Origin: Rhinolophus ferrumequinum
Lineage: Eukaryota > Chordata > Mammalia > Chiroptera > Rhinolophidae
Assembly (NCBI RefSeq): GCF_004115265.2
Contig: NC_046304.1
Coordinates: 13,880,292 to 13,944,291, forward strand
Direction: 5' to 3'
Length of the DNA stretch: 64,000 nucleotides
The translations under genes and the position numbers were made by a program. Positions within the stretch are counted from its first letter, which is position 1; each line of letters starts with the position of its first letter. The notes under the pieces were generated by a model. It was not told the origin of the DNA. It worked only from the letters and a program-made list of their open reading frames with translations, and searched no databases. This document shows, in pieces, positions 1-43,582 of this stretch.

Positions 1-1677
1 CACAACATGAACCGCAGTCCTCCAGAGGAAGAGCGCAAGGGCGGACAACCACAGAACAGGTTGGGTTTATTTCCCTTAAATGCTATCATTTTTTTCTTCT
101 TGCTACCTTTTCTCTCTGTCAGGCTAGATATTGGTCATTATTGGGTTCTGAAAACATGCTTGCTTAACAATAAATATGAGGCCCTAAGCATAAAGGAAAT
201 TAGGCCGGTAATGAGCAAAACTAGGCTGAATAAAAGGAAATGAGGACAGCCATTCTTCTGCCGCAGGCCATCAACATTCAGGGTCACGCAGGGCACCCAC
301 ATTCTGTCATCAGGAGGAGAGGAAAATAGCCACCGACAAAAACCTGCGGCTCTAGAGATTTCTGTGAGCTGTCTGCAAGGCTGATCTAAGTCACAGTGCT
401 AAATATACACTGTAAGAATTAACATACCAAATGTAAAAAATAACTTCCACCCTTCTGGAGTAGGATAATCTCGTTTGCACAGTACTCTGCACGTCATTTT
501 CCTTACACCCGAAGACATTACCCCCCGTAATCACAGCAGTGTCAGTCTGTAATACCCATACTACACAACACACACCTCCTCTGCAGGCTGGGCTGTCGCT
601 GTGTTCACTGACGGCCGACCCTTCAAATGAGTATCTGCTTCCAAAGAAGAATTGACTCTCTATCAAAACAGACAAGCATGTTCGTGAATTATAACAATGC
701 ACAACCCATATTAGTACAAATGAATTCTGCTACCAGAATAACTTGTGTGTGCATCAGCTTTAGTTACATGAGGTTTGTTGCAGCAATTCAAAGCACTTTG
801 TCACCATGAAATTAAATGCCACATGTTCATCTTGGCTTTCTGCCCCCTTTCTTCCCTGAACTTTGTAAACATAGTCCCAGTAGCTGTGTGTTTTGATGCA
901 ACTACTCCACCTCTCTGTTCCACAGTTTCCTCATTGATAAAATGAGGAGGTTGATTTGGTCTCTAAGAGCCTTTCTAGTTCTATTTTCCTGAGATTTCCA
1001 TGAACCCTAATAATAATTTAATATTTCTTAAACTAGAAATACAGAAATTCAGTGGCCTATCCAGGAACCCAGAACGTCCTTCGTTCCGTTTAAGACGATA
1101 ATATTCTATGTGGCTTCATCTATTCATTCTATTTACAGGGCAGATCTACAGGGTCTGGCCACAGCATTCAGCTTACTGCTTATAGGAAGATGACACAACC
1201 TGTTGGTAACGCTGTATGCAATTTCACCTTCAGAAAAGTACTGGTTTGTACACAGACACTGTCCTAACATCTCTCTCCTTTCGAAAAACAGAGCCAACCA
1301 TTCCAAACCACTGAGGTGAAGAGCACAGGATTAGAGTGGCAGCAGTTAATTCGACATCAACATCACCAACAGATCTATTTGATCAAGAATGGAAATCGCA
1401 ACCTAAACTCATTCCCCAAACTAAATCTCACCTGTCTCAAAAGTGGGACTTCCTCTCTCCTCCCCTGGGCTTTACCCCTAAGCCACGCTGGAAGGCATAC
1501 CACGAGTGTGTGGTGGTCTGCAGGTGCCCACCCAGCACGCTTCCCAGACTGCACAAGAAGCACTGCAGCCTCCAGCTGCCAGACACTTAGTCCTATAAAG
1601 GGTCAGCGTGACCTCTAGAACAACTCTCTTTATTCTAGAACTTCCAGAAGGCAAGCAAATGAGAGCAACCACATTAC
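1..1677. other. Intron of KIAA0753, no exon recognised
   Basis: No further KIAA0753 coding exon was found to the left of the exon at 1678. The short frames here lack similarity to the expected C-terminal protein. Single-copy intronic DNA without a repeat I can name. Confidence 0.6.
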
Positions 1678-34541
<32,864 letters not shown>

Positions 34542-35164
34542 GTCAGACAGCGCAGAACAATAGTGAAAGCCTAGTCCTCAGCCGACAGTTCTTCCCTAAA
34601 ACCGTGGCCTAAAATGAAAAAAAGCTACTTTCAGACCAAGTGTCTTCACACAAAGGGAAAGAATAAGTAAAACACAGCGCCATGCTCATGAAACAATACA
34701 AGTCGCCCACAGCGACCTCCTGCTAAAGAGAGGTGCTTAAGGACTCAAATGAGATTCTTCCATTCACAAAAGCAACTCCACTTTTGAAATTCCCAAGAGA
34801 ATAGGGGGACACACTATTTTAATAACAAATCTTTTGAGCCCTTTCCATTCTAAATTTCAAATCTCAAGAGTCTCCAGTAAGACATCATTTCCAAAACAGG
34901 GCTCTGTTATGGTCAATAAGCCCTTCCCAGTTCGGCAGTTTTACGGACAGTCTACATCAATAAGTCCTAACCACTTGTCAAAGAGCAGTTATACTGTACT
35001 AGGTAGCTCCAAAGGACATAACTGAATGACTCCAAGTAAACCTGCAGGATCAGAATATATAGATTTATGCCAGGATCTGCCATTAACTGGCGGAATGACC
35101 TCTCTAAATCTTCAATTTCCCCATCTTCCCTCCATCCTATACACAGTGCAATACAATATCTGAC

Positions 35165-35405
35165 AGCATCGTGTAAGCCATCGTATCACTGCCTTTCCCC
35201 ATTCTGAATGCCTCCTTGATGTACACTTTATTATCCCTGTACTCATCCCGTGTTGATCACACACTTGTGTCAGGTTGGTATTTACCTATTTCACAGGCAT
35301 ATGTCCCATCTTCCCAGCTAGACAAGGTTCCTTGAGGGTAAGGGCCTTGTCTTGCTCTTCTCTGATATTTCCCACAACACAGTGTTTTGAGCATAGCGGA
35401 CAATT
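35165..35405 (+). mobile_element. L2 3'-end fragment
   Basis: CTAGACAAGGTTCCTTGAGG followed by GTAAGGGCCTTGTCTTG and CACAACACAGTGTTTTGAGC is the L2 3' terminal pattern, diverged. Confidence 0.55.
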
Positions 35406-35871
35406 TAACGCAGTATTTGTGGAATTAAGCTGATTTTTTTCCCCATAAACTAACTAGTGTTAAATGTCCTGGGGAACTTGTTCTCTGAAAGAATCCCATA
35501 GTAAATCAATTGGGAAATTCAGGTTTTAATTTAAGCTGTTGAATAAGCCCAACGTTTGTAGGTTGGATTTGCTTAAAGACAGATACATCTGAAGGAATAT
35601 AAAGGCAGTTGTAGAAGATTCCTTATTTCTAAGGCTGTGGAGACATGATCAAAAACGAAGATGGGAGGAGGCACATGAGCGAGGCCACCGACTGGCTTGG
35701 TTATCAGCACGGCTCAGGGGCTGGGGCCACAGAAGGAAGGAGCCTGGGGGGGCGTCTGCAACGTTTACGTGGTCAACACTTCCCCCAGGATGCCAAAGGC
35801 CCAATAATCCGTTCTCCACGGGAAAAAAACTAGGTGATCCCCACAGCTCCAGGATACCTTAAGTGACACTG

Positions 35872-35907
35872 CACACACACACATACACACACACACACAC
35901 ACACACG
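35872..35907 (+). repeat. (AC)n microsatellite
   Basis: AC tract with one AT interruption, directly beside the left edge of the GC-rich minisatellite. Confidence 0.9.
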
Positions 35908-35929
35908 CAGTCCAGGGACACCCACCCCC

Positions 35930-38900
35930 AAACTGTTCCCCTGTACAAAGTCCTGGGACACGTCTCTCTTTGCAACCTGTCCCTTTCCAATTGCTCCAGG
36001 AATCCACCCAACTTGTTACACCGCGTACTGTGGGACCTCTCCACAAAGGATCTCTCGCTCCCATCCTGAGACACCTCTACAGCTTGTACCTTCATCCACA
36101 ACTCAGGACAAATCTCCCCCCAAACTGTTCCCTCCCAGAGTCCCAGGATCCCTCCAATTTGTTCCCTATACATACTACTGGAATGCCCCCCTCATTCTGT
36201 CCCCCTCCACACAATTTTCTCCCAAGTTGTTCCCCCTCACTCGGATGCCAGACACCCCTCCCGTCTGTCTCCTGCTGCTCTGCTGCAGGTGACCCCTGAA
36301 ATGCTCAAGGCCTGTTTCCTCCCTTGAAACGGGAGGCACTTCCACGGCTCCATTCGCCCCCGCAGCCGTTCCTGTCCCTGAGAATCCCGGCACATTCTGA
36401 TAGTCTGTTTCTTCCCCCACAGACCTTGGGCAGCTCCATAACCTGTCCCCACGCCCACAGGTGTAAGACAGCCCTGGGGCCAGGTTCCTCCTTGCTAGCC
36501 CCAGGACACTTCTCCCTCCTGTCTCCTGCTCTGAAGCCCCTGGGCCCTCTGTGGACGGTCTCCTCACCACTGTGAGGCCCGAGACAGCAGCATTCGCCTC
36601 TTCTCCAGTAGACCCAGTCACCCACACGGCAGCAGGCACACGCCCCGCCATGGGAACTCCCACCGCTGCAAGCACCCCCAAAGACAGAGGTACCCTCACA
36701 GCCTCAGGGACTACTCCATCGGGTCTCCTTCTCCACATGCCTGACACACCTTCAGAGCCAGTCTCCCTGTCCACGGGTCCTGGAGCCCTGGAGGCAGGAG
36801 GCCCCTCAGCTGCCGGTCTCCTTCCCCATACACCTGGGACATCCCCAGAGTTAGGATCACCCACCATCGGCACAGGAACCCCAGCAGCTGTAGGTGCTCC
36901 CACAGCCATGGCAATTCTAGCAGCCACAGGCATCTCAGCAGTTTGTCCTCTGTCCGATAAGCCCAAGAGACTCCCAGAGAGTGTCTCGTCCCCCTCAGGC
37001 CCAGGCACCCCCGTGGCTGTGCACAGCCCCACAGCCATGGGTACCCCCGCCGTCTGTTTCCCTCCCGACAAGCCCGAGATGCCCCCAGGACCCATCTTTT
37101 CCCTTTTGGGCCCAGGCATCCTGGCAGTGGCGGGCATCACCCTTCTTGTGGGACCGTTGGCATCTGCAAATACTTGCACTGTCTCTGTCTCTCCCCATAA
37201 GCCTGAGACACCTCCAGAACCAGTCTCCTCCCACACAGGCCTGGGAGCCACAGGCACCCCTGCAGTCACAGGTACTCCGGGAGCCTGTCTCCTTCCTGGC
37301 AAGTGTGAGAAAACCCCAGAGCCAGTCTCCACTCCCAGAGGACCAGGTACCCTCGAAGTCGTGGACACCTCAGCAGCCACAGGAACCCTGGCACTCTGTC
37401 TCCTTCTCCACGATCGTGTGACACCCCCAGAGCCAGTCTCCTCCCCAACAAGCCCGGGTACCTCAGGAGCCACGGAAACCCTGTCAGTCATGGGAACCTC
37501 AATACCCTGTCTCCTTCCCCATGATCCTGGAAAAGCCGCAGAATCACCATCCTCTCTCACAGGCCACAGCTCTTCGGTGGACACAGGTACCCCCGAAGCC
37601 ACTGGTATTCTGGCAGTCTGAACTCTTTCCCACAGGTTCAAGACATCACTAGAGCTGCTTTCCGGACACATGGGGCCAGACACCCACACAGCAGCAGGCA
37701 CCCTCCCAGACCCAGGCACATCCATAGCTGCAGGTAGCCCGGTGGCTGGAGCACATCTGTGCTTGGGCATGCCAGATGCCTCGGACACCCCCACTGTCTC
37801 CGGCAAGCCCATAGCTTGTCTCCTCCTGCACAAACAGGAAATATCCTCATAGCCAGTCTCTTGATCCACAGACCCACAGACCCCTAAAGCTGTGGGCACC
37901 ACAGCCTCTTGCTCCCCCATAGCCTGCCTCCTTTCCCACAGACTCAGGACATTCCCACAGCATGTCTCCTCCCCAACAACCCCTGGCACTGCATCAGCCA
38001 AAGGTACCCCCATAGCCTGCTGCCTGTCCCACAAGCCTGGGATGCCACCATACCGCCCATGTTCGCCCATGGCTCCTAGTACCACCCCAGCCTGGGATAG
38101 CCCTACAGGCTGTTCTGCGCCCCACACACCCGGGACATTCGCACAGCCTGTCTCCTTCCCCAAAGCCCTAGGTACTCCCATAGCCTGTCCTACACCCCAC
38201 AGGCCTGGAGCAACCTCAGGACCTGCCTTCTGCTCATCAGGACTAGATACCTCTGCAGTCTGTGCAGCTTCCCATGACCCTCGGTCACCTCCAGAGCCTG
38301 TCTCTACCCACACAGCCTGTCCCCTTTCACTGAATCCTGGGTCACCGCCACGTCTAGTTTCTTCTTCAGAACAAGGCACCCCTACAGGCTGCCCAGTGCC
38401 CCACAGGCCAGGGATACCCCTAGGGCCTACATCCTCCAGAGCTTGTCTCCTCCGCCACAAGCCTGGAGTTTCCTCCTCCACAACTCTGGACACCCCCATA
38501 GCCTGTGCCCTGCCCCATACGCCTAGGGTATCCCCACACACTGCCTCTTGTGCCAGAGCCCCAGGCACCTGCACTGACAGACCCCTCTCCCACAGACCTG
38601 GTGCACCCCCATAGCCTCTCCCTCCCTCCACAGCTCTGGGTACCTCTACAGCCTCAGGCCACACCATGGCCCCAGGAACTCCCATAGTTGGTGCTTTTGG
38701 CCATGGGCCTGGGGCAGCGCCATAACCTATCTCCTCCACAGCTCCAGGCACCCCCTCCGCTAGTCCTCTCCCCAGCAGGTGTGGCGCAATCCCAGACCTT
38801 GTCTCTACAGTCCCAAGCACCCCCACAGGAGGCACCCTCCCAGCCTGTCCCTGCCCACACGAGCTGGAGGGCCTCTCACAATTCGGCCCTACATCAGTAG

Positions 38901-39330
38901 CTGCAGATATTCCTGAGGCCTGGGGGACTGTCCTAGCCTGTCCTTTCACCCACGGTCCTGTGAGGCCACCACGGCTGGTCTCTATCCATGAAGCCCGGCC
39001 AGGTATACCCCTTTCAACTGGCCCCTCTCCTGCAGGCACAGGATGGAGCTCGACTCTGCTTCCTTCCCCACATCCTGACGCTGCCCTCATGGCCTGCACC
39101 TTCAACCACAGCTCCAGAATACTCTCGTGCCCCATAGATCCTGGACGACCTTTTCTCTCACAGCCCCGAGGACTCCTACAAAATGCCTCCTCCTCCTCCT
39201 CCCCAATGCCAGTCGCCCACACAGACCCGGCAGGCCCCACCACCTGGGGCTCCCCCACGTCCCCGTTCACCAACACAGCCCCAGGGTCCCTTGCAGCCTC
39301 AATTGAGCCTGCAGGGCCAGGTGTCTCCGA
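35930..39330. repeat. Diverged GC-rich minisatellite, half-units of about 36-39 bp
   Basis: On the plus strand a C-rich motif recurs throughout: CACAGGCCTGGGACACCCCC followed by a block like AGCCTGTCTCCTTCCC. Pairs of half-units make a higher-order repeat of about 75 bp, with 18-bp expansions in places. Units are well diverged, so the array is old. Divergence is highest at the left (35930-36330), where GTTCCC variants prevail. The array abuts an (AC)n tract at 35872-35907 and ends about 0.6-1 kb from the KIAA0753/TXNDC17 promoter. Plus-strand frames of 356, 240 and 235 codons also occur across it and are treated as by-products of composition. Confidence 0.88.
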
Positions 39331-39612
39331 AGCCTCGTTCGCCCCTTCGGCCTCAACTGTCTCGGCAGCTCGTCTTCTCTGCCGACCGTCCTGCAGCCTT
39401 TCTGCACTCACACAGCGCGTCTCCCACACCGAGGACCTCACCCGGCGACTAGATCCACGGCCTCGGGACGTCCCTACACCCCACCTCTTCCCCCCAGGCC
39501 GTCGGACTCCGCGGCCCGACCTGCTGGGCCCCACCCCGCGGCCCGGCATCTCTGCCACCCGCTCGCCCCTGCGCAGCCTCGGCCAGGCCCCACGGCCAGC
39601 CGCCCTGCTCAT
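36175..39612 (-). CDS. Long open frame in a GC-rich minisatellite, about 1145 aa, unknown
   Basis: The frame starts at ATG 39612 (a GTG lies in frame at 39657, and a stop just upstream at 39664-39666) and stays open to the stop at 36175. I do not recognise the product. Residues 1 to about 150 are Arg/Gly/Glu-rich and non-repetitive. The rest is a diverged tandem repeat of about 25 residues, consensus near GVPGAVGEETGYGGVPGLW plus GRRQAM. Some units are lengthened by six-residue GVPxAx blocks. There is no signal peptide, membrane segment or known domain. It lies on the KIAA0753 strand inside its presumed first intron. The neighbouring minus frames are broken often, so the open frame is specific. 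Against coding: the repeat array continues past the stop to about 35.93 kb, and no splice or polyadenylation support is evident. Confidence 0.35.
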   Translation of the reverse strand: MSRAAGRGAWPRLRRGERVAEMPGRGVGPSRSGRGVRRPGGKRWGVGTSRGRGSSRRVRSSVWETRCVSAERLQDGRQRRRAAETVEAEGANEASETPGPAGSIEAARDPGAVLVNGDVGEPQVVGPAGSVWATGIGEEEEEAFCRSPRGCERKGRPGSMGHESILELWLKVQAMRAASGCGEGSRVELHPVPAGEGPVERGIPGRASWIETSRGGLTGPWVKGQARTVPQASGISAATDVGPNCERPSSSCGQGQAGRVPPVGVLGTVETRSGIAPHLLGRGLAEGVPGAVEEIGYGAAPGPWPKAPTMGVPGAMVWPEAVEVPRAVEGGRGYGGAPGLWERGLSVQVPGALAQEAVCGDTLGVWGRAQAMGVSRVVEEETPGLWRRRQALEDVGPRGIPGLWGTGQPVGVPCSEEETRRGGDPGFSERGQAVWVETGSGGDRGSWEAAQTAEVSSPDEQKAGPEVAPGLWGVGQAMGVPRALGKETGCANVPGVWGAEQPVGLSQAGVVLGAMGEHGRYGGIPGLWDRQQAMGVPLADAVPGVVGEETCCGNVLSLWERRQAMGEQEAVVPTALGVCGSVDQETGYEDISCLCRRRQAMGLPETVGVSEASGMPKHRCAPATGLPAAMDVPGSGRVPAAVWVSGPMCPESSSSDVLNLWERVQTARIPVASGVPVSTEELWPVREDGDSAAFPGSWGRRQGIEVPMTDRVSVAPEVPGLVGEETGSGGVTRSWRRRQSARVPVAAEVSTTSRVPGPLGVETGSGVFSHLPGRRQAPGVPVTAGVPVAPRPVWEETGSGGVSGLWGETETVQVFADANGPTRRVMPATARMPGPKREKMGPGGISGLSGGKQTAGVPMAVGLCTATGVPGPEGDETLSGSLLGLSDRGQTAEMPVAARIAMAVGAPTAAGVPVPMVGDPNSGDVPGVWGRRPAAEGPPASRAPGPVDRETGSEGVSGMWRRRPDGVVPEAVRVPLSLGVLAAVGVPMAGRVPAAVWVTGSTGEEANAAVSGLTVVRRPSTEGPGASEQETGGRSVLGLARRNLAPGLSYTCGRGDRLWSCPRSVGEETDYQNVPGFSGTGTAAGANGAVEVPPVSREETGLEHFRGHLQQSSRRQTGGVSGIRVRGNNLGENCVEGDRMRGAFQ

Positions 39613-39923
39613 AGCTCGAGGACAATTCCCGTCTTCCCCAACGCAGCCCCAGGGCACTTTGTCTTAACACCTTGTTCCCAAGGCTGCTCCACACACGCAC
39701 TCACACACTCAGCTCCAACCTCGTAGCCTTATTCCCTCGCAGCCCACCCCCGCCCAGCCCCGCACGCCCGTCCCCCAGTCCCGGATCCCCCAAAGCCTAG
39801 GCAGAATAGGTAATTGGGGGCGACGAGCGGCAGGATCTGCCCCGGGTCAGGGTCTCCTCTCCCCCAGGTCCATGATTCCTAACGCAGCTTCCCAGAATCC
39901 CCCCAGCTCCGGCCCGAGCCCAC

Positions 39924-40376
39924 CTGGCCTAAGGCAGGGCGCGGCTACGGGGAAGTGGGCGGGGGGGGGGTCCCAATTAGGCCTCGCTTCCGGCCGCTCG
40001 CCTAGTCGCCATAGCAACCGGCGCAGGGCGGCTTGGGAGCCGTTAAGGATCCTAAACCACCTAAGGGTCCAGCGGCTGCATGGCGGGAGGTTTTGCAGCC
40101 ACTGTAAACGGGGCTGGGGCCCAGAACAGATTGGGGCAGAAGCCTGGGTTTCGCAATGGAGCCAGCACCGTAAGATCGGAGAAGTGAGAGCAGAAAGACG
40201 GTACGGACGAGGCATGGCCTTCAGAGGCTCCCGTAGCACCTCCTAGCTTTCTGGGATCCTTTAGGCACCGCCCTCTTAGGCCACCCGGAAACAGCTTCGC
40301 CCCGCCCCACGTGGGGCCCCGCCTCGCGGCGGTGCGACCCGAAGGCTCCGCGGGCTGTCTGCCGCTCGCTCTCCCG
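39924..40376. promoter_or_regulatory. CpG-rich bidirectional promoter, KIAA0753 / TXNDC17
   Basis: A CpG-dense interval lies between the divergent KIAA0753 (minus) and TXNDC17 (plus) genes. It holds an RFX X-box at 40005-40018, a GC box (CCCCGCCCC, about 40300-40308) and a palindromic E-box CACGTG at 40308-40313. The E-box is about 65 bp before the TXNDC17 ATG. No TATA box is seen, as is usual for CpG promoters. Transcription start sites cannot be placed from sequence alone. Confidence 0.75.
40005..40018 (+). promoter_or_regulatory. RFX X-box motif
   Basis: GTCGCCATAGCAAC fits the X-box consensus (GTNRCC, two bases, RGYAAC) at every constrained position. RFX-family factors activate many ciliary genes through this motif near the transcription start. 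KIAA0753 is a ciliogenesis gene transcribed leftward from here, so the site is well placed. Confidence 0.75.
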
Positions 40377-42357
40377 ATGGCCCGCTACCAGGAGGTGAGT
40401 GTGTCCGGTTTCGAGGACTTCAGCCGGGCTGTGGAGCTGCACAAAGGCAAGACCATTTTCGCCTACTTTACCGGTTCTAAGGACGCCGAAGGGAAAAGCT
40501 GGTGCCCCGACTGCGTGCAGGGTGAGGCCGGGATTCGGGGGCTGCCGCCCAGAGGAAATGACGGGAAGGCCGAGGCGATGGCGGAGAGCGGGGTTGGGAA
40601 GAGGTAGAGGGAGTCTTGCCCCCGGAGATCTGCAGGGCGATCAGAGCTGTCATCCTGCCTCCTTCTCCTGCCTTGTTCCCGTCTCTCCTGCTGTGAAGTC
40701 CTTCCCCGCCCCAAGTGCTCTTCCTACCATTCGACCCATATAATCTTAGAATCCAGTCCTTTAAAACTTTTCACGTCCCCAGTATGATTAATGTCTTACA
40801 GTAGACGTGACTTGGTCTCCTTTGGATGTCAGCAAATATCTATGCCTTCCATTGTTATGGGCGCTGTGGCGTCGCGACAAATCAGGACTGGGACTGAGTC
40901 CTTTCCCCTTAAAGTGGCTCTCAAATCAGAGAATACCTGACTTCTGTTAATCTCCTCTGTTAACTGTAGGTTAAAGTCTGAGTTCTTGGCAACACTGAGG
41001 GGAGGGTAGAGGAGCCCTGTGTGTCTGTGCCTGATTGTACAGTTGATGTGTGATTATTTTATATCTACTTTTTGGAAGCTGAACCAGTCGTCCGAGAGGG
41101 GCTGAAGCATGTTCGTGAAGGGTGTGTGTTCATCTACTGCCAAGTAGGAGAAAAACCTTAGTAAGTAGCAGTGTGTACTGTATCTCAGACGTGAACTAGA
41201 CTTGCAAACTTAGACGGGAAGGACCTTGGGACTCAGGTTCTACCTTCTAAGGTAGTCAGATAAGTCCAGCAATGATAAGACATTAAATACAAATAAAAAT
41301 TTCCAATATTCAGCCATTTGCATTAGGGAAGGCTAATTCAATGAATTTGGCTGGTGTTAGTTCAGAACTTAATTGTCTTTACATTTATTTTATATTTTGA
41401 TCACACTTTAAATGAAAGTTTTTATTTGGGGGAATAGATAAGTCAGTCCTCGGGTTTTTTTTAAATGTTTACAACAAAAACAATAGCTAAAAGACTAAAT
41501 TTAGGAATATGTAAAATATTAAACAAAACGTAAGAAACCAAGTAAATGTTTTTCATGATCACTTTTTCTTTTCAAAATAGCTGGAAAGATCCAAATAATG
41601 ACTTCAGAAAAAATTTAAAAGTAACTGCAGTGCCTACACTACTTAAATATGGAACGGTGAGTATCTTTCTTTAATGTGTTGGGGCTACAATTCACCCTGT
41701 CAAAACTTTTAACTTGTTCTGGATTCAAATTTGAAAAGGTCTTGATATTCCATCGCAAACATCACATCACATTCCTGTTCAGAGTGCATCTGTTCATCCC
41801 GTGGCCAATCCCAATAAACTATTAATAATGCAAATATCTAAATATTACATCTTTTTCATGCTTTTTAAAAGCTATTCTTAATTTAAAATTGTATAAGCAC
41901 TGTTCAAGAAAGTTGGTTTACAGATAATTTCTTAAAACACTGGCATCAGTGGTGGTTTTCCATTTAATCCATAATTCTGGTTGAAAAGAAAGGGCACCTC
42001 TTCTAGTTTAGTCATGGCACTGGGATTCTAAATTAAAGAGATGAGGGGAAGGGTGTTGGCATTAGGCTTGCTGTTTCCTGTTTTAGTCTCTATATTTAGA
42101 GCCAAGTGATTTATCTTAAAGCAAAAATCTTAACTATTTCCTAAAACTTGTTGCAACTGGTTGATAATTCATGAATGGCGTAATTTCTCTGTTCCAAGGT
42201 TTGTGTCATTCAAAGCAGAACAACTCTATCCTCTCCTAATAACATTTTTGTAGTTGTGGGTTACAGTTTGACTGTTCTTCTCTTACAGCCTCAAAAACTG
42301 GTAGAATCTGAGTGTCTTCAGGCCAACCTTGTGGAGATGTTGTTCTCTGAAGATTAA
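40377..42357 (+). CDS. TXNDC17: TXNDC17 (thioredoxin-related protein TRP14), 4 exons, 123 aa
   Basis: Known role: cytosolic 14-kDa thioredoxin-fold oxidoreductase reduced by thioredoxin reductase 1. It acts on cystine, peroxiredoxin and dynein light chain LC8 disulfides and modulates TNF/NF-kappaB signalling. Exons: 40377-40521, 41079-41160, 41581-41656, 42289-42357; 372 nt with all junctions GT-AG and in phase. The protein starts [20 protein letters not shown] and has the active-site motif WCPDC at residues 42-46 (Cys43 and Cys46). It contains [20 protein letters not shown] and the cis-proline segment [11 protein letters not shown], and ends LVEMLFSED. Length equals the family norm (123 aa). 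The start is the first ATG after the CpG-rich promoter. It appears intact. Confidence 0.98.
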
Positions 42358-42439
42358 GATTTGAAATGGCAATTGTCTTGATTTCCTGATTTGCTCTAGT
42401 CTAAAAGAAACTGCATATTTGCTTTGAATTCATGTTAGC

Positions 42440-42445
42440 AATAAA
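42440..42445 (+). terminator. TXNDC17: TXNDC17 polyadenylation signal
   Basis: AATAAA occurs 83 nt after the TXNDC17 stop, with an overlapping second AATAAA at 42444 (AATAAATAAATAA). It is the first canonical signal downstream of the stop codon. Confidence 0.7.
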
Positions 42446-42834
42446 TAAATAATTACGATGTAAAACAATTAGTATGTCTAAACAATAGAGTGCTATATTA
42501 AAATGCTCATGAACCTTCTAAGCTAGGTAAAATAAATCTTCAGGAGTGGCAGTATTAGCGCAAAGGAATGTATCACTGGAGGTAATAGAAATTAGACAGC
42601 TTCCCAATCTCTAAAGGAGTTAGGAACTTTTACCTCAAATTCCATGAATTTACAAAGAACCGTTATTTCTAAAACATCTTCGGCTTTAGAATTTAGAATT
42701 TAACCTAACCACTGAAGGAAAGCACATCACATCTAATCCAGCCTCTGCTTCATGCAGGCAGTTTTGTTTTACAACTCTGAATGTGCTTCCCTATTTGGGA
42801 TGAGGTGGGTGGCAGAGGCCAGAGACTATATAAC

Positions 42835-43040
42835 CTAGTGGTGGGAACGACTCTAGCCCGTGAGTCAGTCACTGATTACCATTTACTAGCTGTGTAGCCA
42901 CAGGCAAGTTACTTCACTTTTCTAAACCTCAGTTTCCTCCTATAAGAACAAGGATTATTCTGAGAATAAAATGAGAATGCAACTAAACACTTAACGCAGT
43001 GCCTGGCTTGTGGAACCTGCCAAACAAAATGTGAGCTTTC
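42835..43040 (+). mobile_element. MIR SINE
   Basis: TTTACTAGCTGTGTAGCCAC, GGCAAGTTACTTCACTTTTC, AACCTCAGTTTCCTCC and AGTGCCTGGCTTGTGG give a nearly full MIR between TXNDC17 and MED31. Confidence 0.75.
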
Positions 43041-43582
43041 CCAAATAAGCACAAGTATTTGAGGCTCCTCATCGTTGTTCTCGTCTAAGGTCAAGAGTCC
43101 AATTAGTAGTTAACCACCAATCGTCCTGCCATCAGTAGGTCAGCGACATACCAATGATTCTTCCATAAAGCTCTCTTGCAATGCAAATAGTGATATAGGT
43201 ATGTTCTCCTCTCCTGCAGAATTTAAGAAACTTGATGCAGGTCTTGTGCTCTCATTTAGAGGTCATTGACTCCATTTGGTGACCCGTCCCTTGCCCCATC
43301 CCCACTGCCTCTTTAAACAGATCTAAAGCACCTAACATTGCTGTTCCCATTCAATTGAATGTGTTAAATACTAACAATAACTTAAAAATCCACAGGTAAA
43401 TCAAAGCAGAAATGGTTTTGGTTCAACAGCAGTAATCTATTAACAATAAAAAGTTAGTTGGATTAAATAGCACACTAAAGGTTTTAGCTGCTGCCACAAT
43501 AAAGGTAGGTAGAAGTCTTTTTGTCTTCACTGTACAAAAGCAATATATACATGTCTTAAGAGTCTGGTCTGGATCCAGCTTT

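Noticed and set aside
36551-39667. Plus-strand Pro/Thr/Ser-rich frames (356, 240 and 235 codons) across the minisatellite
   Set aside because: They are separate, shorter frames antisense to the single long minus frame. Composition and repeat phase explain them, and no plus-strand promoter or splice context is visible.
39847-40246. Overlapping frames of about 125-130 codons on both strands in the CpG-rich promoter
   Set aside because: Stop-poor GC-rich promoter DNA produces such frames. They do not resemble known proteins and overlap the X-box region.
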